Assembly (NCBI GenBank): GCA_003427395.1
Contig: BFEA01000640.1
Coordinates: forward strand, 487,992-520,842
Direction of reading: 5' to 3'
Source of the DNA: Chara braunii
Lineage: Eukaryota > Streptophyta > Charophyceae > Charales > Characeae
DNA length: 32,851 bases
Made by a program: the position numbers and the translations under genes. Below, piece after piece: positions 10,715 to 16,858 of this stretch. How positions within the stretch are numbered: position 1 is the stretch's first letter; every line of letters begins with the position of its first letter. The notes beneath the pieces were generated by a model that was not told the DNA's origin, made no database searches, and was given only the letters and a program-made list of their open reading frames with translations.

Positions 10715-11984
10715 TGCCCAGTAGGTCACCCAACTTTGGGACTAGGCAACCCCAATCTGCCTCACCTAGCCAAACGATCGTTGCCCCGCCATCTAACCGG
10801 CTGGGGCTTAGCCCGGTAGGTCTGATAAACCCTCCTTTTGGCCGCAAATCAGGTTTTGAACCCCAGACGGAGTGAAATCCCGTGGCCCTCCAAAAAATAG
10901 GCTTCCTATTTCTCTCGCGCCACATTCCTATATCTGGCGCGTCGTTCCTTTTAGCCTACTTTGGCCCTAAATCACGCAATTGTCATCATTTTAGGGAGGA
11001 TATGTTAGATTTTAGTACTTCAACAGCCGCATGCCCTTATGACTTTGACAAAAACGAGGCAGTTGGTTATTGTCGTTACTCTCGGATGCCACAAGCATTC
11101 AGACTAAAGCTCAAAAACATTTAGTCTTTCAGTCATAGATCATGTTTGAATAAACGTTTAGCAACGTTGATCTCAACTTCACTTCGACTAGGAAAGTCTC
11201 AACCAAGCGTGAAAAACAATCCTTAATCTCTAATAATCAAACAACAAAAATTCCCATACCTTAAAACAAAATCACACAATCCAAATCATTGACTTGATGA
11301 AATGATCTACCAAAGTGTTTCTTTTCAACCTGTATGACTGAATAATTTTTTATATCGTCGCTTGAAAATTATTAATTAATTAAATAAACTAAGACTGATC
11401 TTTCTATCATGACTACTGAAACTTGTCATGAATAACTTTCGCAAGTAAATACCACTGGTACCACGTAGATCAACAAGTGATCTGGTTCCTGGTCGATGTT
11501 TGAACTCTCGGTTCGACCAATCCTTTGTAAAATGCAACTACTTCGAGGAGCAAATGAAAACTTTGTTGGTCGCTTTGTCCTGCTTGACAATAACTACTCT
11601 TTCTGTTCCACGAATGACAAAGTATTCATCTCCAACACCAAGTAACTTAACACAGAAATGTTCCGCCTCGAACTCCTTTGTCATCGTCATTACGCTTGAC
11701 AGTTTTTCAAACGTTCGTTTTTCTCTTATTTAGCTTGTTTTTATACTAACAATTACACCTCAATGCATAAGCATGATAGTGAAATCATCGGGGTAATCTG
11801 CATACTATCCATCCGGCGGTCCTAAATACATAAAGTGTTTTTGTTTTTGAGATTACCTCGTGAAGTCGTAATCTTATGACTTCCTCGACGGGATTGATCT
11901 ATGCAAGAGTTCTGGAATCTGAGTAAGATTTCCAGAAAGCAGCGTCTCACCCTGGTAAATTTGTCGTCCTCCGCGCAGCTGTGC
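10715..11984 (+). repeat. E module, internally deleted copy
   Basis: 10715-11175 matches the left part of the E module (25500-25745) and 11187-11984 matches its right part (28091-28901). About 2.3 kb of the interior is therefore missing, with the join near 11180. The right part runs without a break into body A, and ORF2 crosses that boundary. A tRNA-like stretch on the plus strand (TAGCCCGGTAGG at about 10811, then GGTTTTGAACCCC near 10851) lies near the left end. Confidence 0.75.
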
Positions 11985-12497
11985 CTCCAGCAGATCCAAA
12001 CGCGCACGCTTGTCGTTATCAAGTACCAGGGTTGTCGCTCGCCCACCTTGCATGATTCTAAAAGTCTGAGTACCATACATGGAGGTCATCTGTGACGCTA
12101 GTCTCCACACTATGACTCGTAAAGGCCGACTAAGTCCAAACAAGTGTCTGGTCTCATTATCCCGCATCCGGATGACGCCGAAACGTCTGCCGGACGAGGT
12201 AATCGTGATACTCACAATGACTCGTGAGACACATTGGAAATTAGTCGTGCGGTGAAAATAAAGGGTATATCCGAAAAACTCATCCCGAGTTCGGGCCGTA
12301 TTTGCCCAGAAATCCGCGCGAGGTGTGGGAAAAAATCTCTCGCCGTTGCATAATAATCCGATGAAGCCGATCAACTCAGTAGGAGAACCATCTCGAACCC
12401 ATAAAATATGCTCTGCTCCTCTGATAAGGTCGTCCTCACGCGTGTCGCGAACCAGCAGATACCTCGGGATCGTCAAGTCACGTCGTGCTCCAGGCAT
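11874..12497 (-). CDS. Macrorepeat ORF2, copy A: 207-aa protein of unknown function
   Basis: ATG at 12497, stop TAA at 11874, with no internal stop, so this is the only intact ORF2 in the window. I recognise no family. The protein is Arg-rich and looks globular, with alternating hydrophobic strands (for example VIVSITITSSGRRFGVI) and motifs such as DEFFGYTLYFHR and MTSMYGTQTFRI. There is no signal peptide or membrane segment. It starts 24 nt after the ORF1 stop, so the two may share one transcript. Copies C (28788-29414) and D (20293-20804) keep the same order and near-same length but are broken. Conservation of the reading frame across diverged copies argues that it once encoded a protein. 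Expression is unproven. Confidence 0.65.
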   Translation of the reverse strand: MPGARRDLTIPRYLLVRDTREDDLIRGAEHILWVRDGSPTELIGFIGLLCNGERFFPTPRADFWANTARTRDEFFGYTLYFHRTTNFQCVSRVIVSITITSSGRRFGVIRMRDNETRHLFGLSRPLRVIVWRLASQMTSMYGTQTFRIMQGGRATTLVLDNDKRARLDLLEAQLRGGRQIYQGETLLSGNLTQIPELLHRSIPSRKS

Positions 12498-12521
12498 TTG
12501 CGTGTCAAAACAGAAATTATA

Positions 12522-13034
12522 TTAGTCACATAATCCTTCCTCGAGCTCGTCCTCCTCGTCCTACCATTCATACTCAGAGAAAGGTTCAACTCCTAAAATA
12601 CTGAACCTGTTTGCTCGCACTCGTTTCAAATGATATATACTAAAGAACGGACCCTGCCGTTCATGCAGGCAGAGTACAGAGCGAACGAATGTCAACCTTA
12701 TCTCGGGAATTTCGTCCATTTGAGGGTTCAATTCGTACGGCTGCATCACGACCAGATTCCTGCTGTCGAAATCACGTTCGGGCAGCGGCGGCGCAAACTC
12801 ATAATGTAGGATGTCCAATCCGGTCCTTGAACTAAAAATAAGTCGTCTAGGGGGATTCCGAGCACTGCCTCCCCATAATTGTGAAACATCCTCCTCAGAG
12901 TATAATTCATACAGATTGTAGACGAGCCGTCCTATCCTCTCTAATCTTTCTCCGTTGAGCCTCCGGGACTCGACCCGCTCTGTCGCTGCATCACGATTGT
13001 GAAAAAGATAACAGACCGTCGTTCCCTCAACCAT
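12522..13034 (-). pseudogene. Macrorepeat ORF1, copy A: 170-codon frame with one stop
   Basis: ATG at 13034. An in-frame TAG at 12561-12563 ends the product after 157 residues. In copy D the same codon is CAG, and the frame then runs through an acidic tail (DEEDELEE) to TAA at 12522-12524. The full span is 513 nt in all three copies. The sequence begins MVEGTTVCYLFHNRDA and contains LERIGRLVYNLYELYSEEDV and FSSRTGLDILHYEF. It matches no family I know. The truncated product lacks only the last 13 residues, so this copy could still make most of the protein. Upstream sequence shows no recognisable promoter. Confidence 0.6.
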
Positions 13035-14299
13035 CAGAAAGAAGTGAAGACAAAGATGATCAAGTTAAAACTAAGTATTACTAAAACATTTGTCTTCCTT
13101 TTGGTCGCCATCCACGTCGGGAGTATCTAAATACACTCCGTTTGGCTAGTAGGACAAGAACAGTGCTGCTTGTGACACCAGTTCCCCATACGTCAGCGAC
13201 TCACTAGAACGGCCACCAAAGGAGTGCTATGGCAGTTTCTCCTTACGCAAGGCATCAAGAACTTAAAGTCCTTTCATGAAGATGCTTTTATCCATCCCTC
13301 TAGGTGGTGGTCTGGGATACCCCTCGTTCTCGTCCGAGTGAACCTCGGAACTCAGAAGTCGGGCTCGCTCCACCGCAACAACATGGTACCCCCCGCAAAG
13401 CGGTCCACTCTGAGTCGATAACAGGGTTGGCCTCTAAGGCAACGAACCCCCGCCCCAGATGCTTCATAGAAAAAAGGAAAAACATCTACACAATAGGCCA
13501 GCTAGATTCTTGCCACCCGACGTCTAGAGCAACTTAGATGAAGAAAAAGAAAATTGTAGAAGAAAACGTCATTCAGACGGACATGCGTAGATAGAAAGGG
13601 TCATTCGGGAAAGAAATTTGTGACCTTGGGGATCAGGTCTAAGTTCAATTGCGTTCCTCTTCTTTATGCTCGCTTCATTCTCGCCGTCTTCTTTTCTTTC
13701 AGGCTTACACATTCCCACAAGTACAGAGATGAGAAAACAACCATATTTTTCATCATCATTCCTCATCCATCTCAGCCCACGTGCCGTACCTGCAATCAAA
13801 GTCAGATCACACATAGACCATCATACATTCTTTTGCCATCGTCAGACTCCTCATAACACATGCGAACACACATTTCCTTTTCCTTTCCAATGAACGTTCA
13901 AAGAGTTAAGGTCAAGCAAATGCGGGTTCACACATGTGTGAAGGGAACCGAATCAGGTTAACTGACCTTGAGTGAAGTTGAACGGTATACCCAAGAAAAC
14001 CGTATAGAAGTACGCTCTCCTGACGAAAAGGTTGTCGCACCCAGTCGTCACCAACGTGATCGACACGACTCTCTTGTGACAACCGTCTACCAGAGCACTC
14101 TCTCAGCACACAATCATTTCCCAATAATCAGAGGACGTTACGCTGTTACCGCCACTTGGCTTCAAAGCCACAGCGTCTCTGCGGCGTCACGCTCTCGTTA
14201 CTTCAAAATGAAACACTGCTTGACGCACCTCCTCTGTGTCAATGTCCCTCCTCTACTCAGTGCAAAAATATTGTCGTTACTGCCCTAAAAACAGTGTCG
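13035..14299 (+). other. Body A: repeated stretch without a recognised gene
   Basis: Conserved in copies D (21342-22600) and C (29952-31215). It holds scattered direct blocks such as the palindrome CACACATGTGTG near 13930. Plus-strand open frames at 13620-13893 are short, in competing frames, and begin or end differently in each copy, so I do not call them. It could be 5' flanking or untranslated sequence of the minus-strand ORF cassette. Confidence 0.5.
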
Positions 14300-14590
14300 T
14301 GTTTTGATAAAAACCCAGCAGTGCCGTAAAAACTGGACTCGTTGCCGCAAAACAAATTCCTACAGCGCTCCTGCACTACCGCTGAAAAAATCCAAAACCG
14401 CCGCCGCTGTAAAAACCTGTGCTGCTGCTGCAAAATTTCGGCAGCACTTTCGTACCGCTGCCGTAAAAACCCGTGCCGCCGCCGCAGAATTTCAACAGCA
14501 CCTCCGTACCGCTGCCATAAAAACCCGTGCCGTCGCCGCAAAAATTCGGCAGCACTTCCGTACCGCTGTCGTAAAAAAACAGCAGACCAA
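14300..14590 (+). repeat. 54-bp minisatellite, copy A, 4-5 units
   Basis: Units of about 54 bp pair a CCGTAAAAACCCGTGCCGCC-like half with a CAGAATTTCGGCAGCACTTC-like half. Each good unit contains CGGCAG and CTGCCG about 14 nt apart, so it can fold as a hairpin. Because 54 is a multiple of three, open frames repeat an 18-residue pattern. Copies D and C carry about eight or nine units, so copy number is variable. Confidence 0.85.
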
Positions 14591-14900
14591 TATTAGTAAA
14601 ATTTAGGCCCCATGCCCAAATTTCACTTTGTCGTACTGCCGTAGTCCCGCAGCGTCACTGGGTCTGTCCCGTGGGACCAATACCAGCCAGAGGGGAGGGG
14701 AGGAGAGTGTTCCCTGCCTTGGCTATGGCTGCCCAGTTCTTCTCCTTGTGCTCCTCTGCAGGCCTCTAGCCTCTCCTCACGTTGCCTCAGGCAGCAGCTC
14801 CAGCAGCCAGCAACACTTAAGTGTGCTCGTCACACACTGGCATCACGAGGGCATTGTGTGGCAACTGGGGGGCAGCTGCCTGTTTTATATTGGCTGAGGA

Positions 14901-15712
14901 GGGCTGGACGTCACTCCAGCCCCCAGGCAAAATCACGGGCTCACTGTGATCCCTTGATCTGCCAGGATCCAGGGTTGATTGTGGCCTCACCTCAGCCACA
15001 ACGTTAGTGTGGGGCAGTTTCTTTAACTGTCCTATTTTATTTTTATTCCTCCCCCCCCCCCAGCTATTTCGGAATCTCACGAGATTGCTGGGTTCTTGCC
15101 ATTTCCAAAACCTTTTTTCTTTTATTTTTCTGACAAGGGGTTGGAAAGATACAACCCCCTACAGTTTGATGTATCTGGACTCTTTTCCCAGGGCAGATAC
15201 ATCGGGGAAAAGGTTGTACCTAGCCTTTTCCTCAGTGGCCCTTCAATTTCCAGGTTCCCTGTAAAAACGGGAGCCTGACAGTTACCTCTGGCAGGTTGTG
15301 CCAGAGGTAGCACCATGTGAGGACAAGTGTCCTCACAAAAATAAAGAAAAAATAAAACAAAAAGAAAAAGAAAATTAAAACTATTCTAACTGCATGCGCC
15401 TGACCATTCTCTCGGCCAGGTTCATGCAGTTGCATGTTACAGTCCTCCCTTATTTTTCTCTGCCCTCCACTGAAAACGGGGAGGGCAGTTGGCACGTTGG
15501 GAGGAGTAGGACCTCCCCCTCCCAACTCTCACGTCCTCTCTTTCTCTTCTCCAACCACCTCCCTCAACCCTCATTTTCACCCGTGCGTTGTGGGCCGCGA
15601 GATCCGAAATCTCGTGGCCTCAAATAATCGAACTAAATATGGCAGGGAACCATTCTGCTCCCACACAGCCTGAAAAGACTGTTGTTTTTCTCCCACGAGG
15701 TGAGTTGCCTCG
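14901..15712 (+). other. Dense array of short perfect hairpins, copy A
   Basis: Consecutive inverted repeats follow one another with little gap: 14901-14922 (8 bp), 15012-15032 (8), 15137-15158 (7), 15171-15200 (7), 15207-15230 (7), 15251-15277 (9), 15284-15308 (10), 15317-15336 (8), 15388-15431 (9 plus an inner stem), 15460-15488 (9), 15496-15526 (9), 15593-15619 (11) and 15696-15712 (5). More follow at 15948-15966, 15987-15999, 16305-16321 (7), 16340-16352 and 16437-16454 (7). Most stems contain no mismatch. Such density suggests a structured RNA or a cruciform-prone DNA segment. No protein frame is convincing across it. Confidence 0.8.
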
Positions 15713-15718
15713 TTTTGC

Positions 15719-15745
15719 TTTTTTTTTTTTTTTTTTTTTTTTTTT
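15719..15745 (+). repeat. Poly-T tract (T27)
   Basis: Uninterrupted T run. The matching place in copy D is a short mixed T/A tract (24180-24212), and in copy C it is a T32 run at the window end. A polypyrimidine-like stretch ending in TTTCAG follows at about 15760-15770. Confidence 0.95.
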
Positions 15746-15997
15746 AACGGTTTTTGGTTTTCTTCGTTTCAGCCCCCCCCGTTCTCCCTGTTTGGTCAAG
15801 CCACAACGGCTCATGAACGGAAAAACAACAAGGAAAAGAAAAAAAACAAAACAAAAAACAGAAAAAAAAAGACTTACCTCGTTTCGTTTCGCCTACAGTT
15901 GCAGACGAATGTACACATGGGTGGCCCTTCCCTCATCGGTCTTGCATACCTCCGCGTTTAGGAGGTAGATTCATTCGTCCGGCTTACCCGACAGTCG

Positions 15998-16050
15998 GGC
16001 TGATGGGGCACAGCCCTGTGATGAGTCGGTGCGAATCCAACGAAACAACC
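15998..16050 (+). ncRNA. Hammerhead-like motif 2, copy A, degenerate
   Basis: Stem I GGGG/CCC around CACAG, a stem II GTCGG/CC-A-A-C hairpin, and GAAAC (16042-16046) are arranged as in the better motif at 16152-16208. The CUGAUGA box reads GTGATGA, with an apparent TG insertion, and stem III has a mismatch, so this copy should be inactive. Directly 3' at 16051-16064 is AGGTATCAGGGCTC, which resembles a plant initiator-tRNA primer-binding site (TGGTATCAGAGC). Confidence 0.5.
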
Positions 16051-16151
16051 AGGTATCAGGGCTCGCTGTACTACTCTTGAAGTGCACAAAAGACAAAAAT
16101 CATGCCGCTGTATCTTTCCATGTTCTAGCGGAAGATTCACTCTCTGTTACC

Positions 16152-16208
16152 CAGACTGTCAAGGTTCAACCTCCTGATGAATCGGTGAAATCCCGACGAA
16201 ACAGTCTG
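16152..16208 (+). ncRNA. Type III hammerhead ribozyme motif 1, copy A
   Basis: All core elements are present in order. The 3' strand of stem III is CAGACTGT (16152-16159), and it pairs in eight perfect base pairs with ACAGTCTG (16201-16208). The cleavage triplet is GTC (16158-16160). Stem I is a hairpin AGGT/ACCT with loop TCA (16162-16172). Core CTGATGA lies at 16174-16180, stem II TCGG/CCGA with a 7-nt loop at 16182-16196, and GAAA at 16198-16201. Stem III is the open stem, hence type III, as in plant retrozymes and viroid-like RNAs. Weak points are A-C mismatches at pairs 1.1 and 10.1-11.1, which would lower activity. Predicted cleavage is after C16160. Self-cleavage is inferred from the family, not shown. 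Confidence 0.85.
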
Positions 16209-16388
16209 TTCGGCACGGACGGGCGTTTTCTCCAAAAAAAAATCTAACAAAAATCCAAAGAAGAATCTAAAAAAAAATATAAAAAGAAAAACTAACTTTA
16301 GGCTGCACGTTTTCAACGTGCGCCTGTTGTTTCTTCTGTGGACTGCAAGTCCCCAGTCACATCTTCTTGCGCCATCTGACGCATTTAG

Positions 16389-16430
<42 letters not shown>

Positions 16431-16431
16431 T
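16389..16431. repeat. (ATT)n microsatellite, about 14 units
   Basis: A perfect ATT run between the hammerhead zone and the CGTTGGC hairpin. Copy D has about eight units at 24898-24921, so the tract is length-variable. Confidence 0.95.
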
Positions 16432-16510
16432 TTGGTCGTTGGCCACAGCCAACGGCTCCGCCCGTTTCTCCTGCTTTGCCACGGACCACAGCTCGATTCA
16501 GTAAGGGATC

Positions 16511-16575
16511 AAAAAAAAACTTTAAACCGTATCTCTATTTATGCGTGTCATCCTTGCGCAGGGCCATACTAATCT
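16511..16575 (-). ncRNA. U6 snRNA-derived 3' half with oligo-T terminator, copy A
   Basis: Read on the minus strand this begins AGATTAGTATGGCC, continues CTGCGCAAGGATGACACGCA, then a GAGATACGG-like segment, and ends in T9. By hand alignment about 50 of 60 positions agree with the U6 segment from just after the ACAGAGA box through the 3' end. The internal stem-loop sequence and the Pol III terminator are included. The U6 5' stem-loop and ACAGAGA box are absent and replaced by unrelated GC-rich sequence. The AGC triad reads AGT. It is a chimeric derivative, not a working spliceosomal U6. Confidence 0.85.
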
Positions 16576-16660
16576 GCGCGGCCTATCTCGGCCGTGTGAT
16601 CTCTTCGATGGCACGGTCGAGATGGACCGCGCCTTCGGTGAGTGAGGGCTGCTCCAAAAA

Positions 16661-16750
16661 GGAGCTTGCCCGGTAGGTTGCGCGCAGCCGGGTTTGATCC
16701 CGGTACTTGCTGGGCGAAAGTCTAGCATCTCATCCTACTGGGCTAGCTCC
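16661..16750 (-). promoter_or_regulatory. tRNA-like Pol III promoter module (A and B boxes), copy A
   Basis: On the minus strand TAGCCCAGTAGG (16734-16745) fits the A-box consensus TRGCNNAGYNGG. GATCAAACC (16691-16699) fits the B-box consensus GWTCRANNC. Their starts are 46 nt apart, as in tRNA genes. The 5' GGAGCT and 3' AGCTCC ends pair, extended by GCCC/GGGC and GTAGG/CCTAC, giving a long imperfect acceptor-like stem. A T5 run (16656-16660) follows and could end a short transcript. Readthrough would reach the U6-like part and its T9. It is not a canonical tRNA: I cannot draw a good anticodon arm. Confidence 0.7.
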
Positions 16751-16771
16751 TATCACTATCGTGATAGGAGC
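16746..16771. other. 11-bp perfect hairpin at the inversion breakpoint
   Basis: GCTCCTATCAC (16746-16756) and GTGATAGGAGC (16761-16771) are exact inverted repeats around TATC. The first arm is normal body-end sequence, since copy D has the same bases. The second arm is its mirror and is followed at once by the inverted E module. This is the mark expected of fold-back or template-switch repair. Confidence 0.85.
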
Positions 16772-16858
16772 TTACCAGAGTGAGATGCTGCTTTCTAAAA
16801 ATCTTACTCAGATTCCAAAAAACCTCTTGCATAGACCAATCCCGTTGAGGAAGTCATA
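16772..16858 (+). pseudogene. Detached, inverted 3' end of ORF2
   Basis: On the plus strand this encodes the last roughly 28 codons of ORF2, ending in RKS and TAA, matching 11874-11960 and 28788-28874 in reverse. Its gene body would be copy D ORF2 at 20293-20804, 3.5 kb away and opposite in strand. It dates the inversion as later than assembly of the ORF cassette. Confidence 0.75.

Larger units (their letters stand above)
11985..16771 (+). repeat. Body module, copy A
   Basis: Collinear, at roughly 90-95 percent identity by eye in sampled stretches, with 20293-25250 (D) and 28902-32851 (C). Order on the plus strand: ORF2/ORF1 cassette (coded on minus), an unassigned stretch, the 54-bp minisatellite, the hairpin array, the poly-T tract, two hammerhead motifs, the ATT microsatellite, the U6-like segment (minus), the tRNA-like module (minus) and the junction hairpin. 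The module is too long and too complex for a simple satellite. I find no transposase, reverse transcriptase or helicase motif. Confidence 0.85.

Noticed and set aside
14304-14606. 18-residue repeat protein (KTRAAAAEFQQH pattern) from the minisatellite
   Set aside because: A 54-bp unit automatically gives repeating frames. Units of other lengths in copies D and C break the frame, and two frames are open together.
15007-15278. Plus-strand open frames of 60-85 codons across the hairpin array (also 23486-23839, 32115-32484)
   Set aside because: They occur in two overlapping frames at once, change ends between copies, and are explained by conserved repeat sequence with RNA-like inverted repeats. 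There is no protein motif.
16511-16575. A functional U6 snRNA gene
   Set aside because: The 5' stem-loop and ACAGAGA box are missing and the AGC triad is changed, so it cannot serve in the spliceosome. It is kept only as a U6-derived segment.
16661-16750. A true tRNA gene
   Set aside because: A and B boxes fit, but no proper anticodon arm or seven-pair acceptor with a discriminator could be drawn. The ends form a much longer stem.
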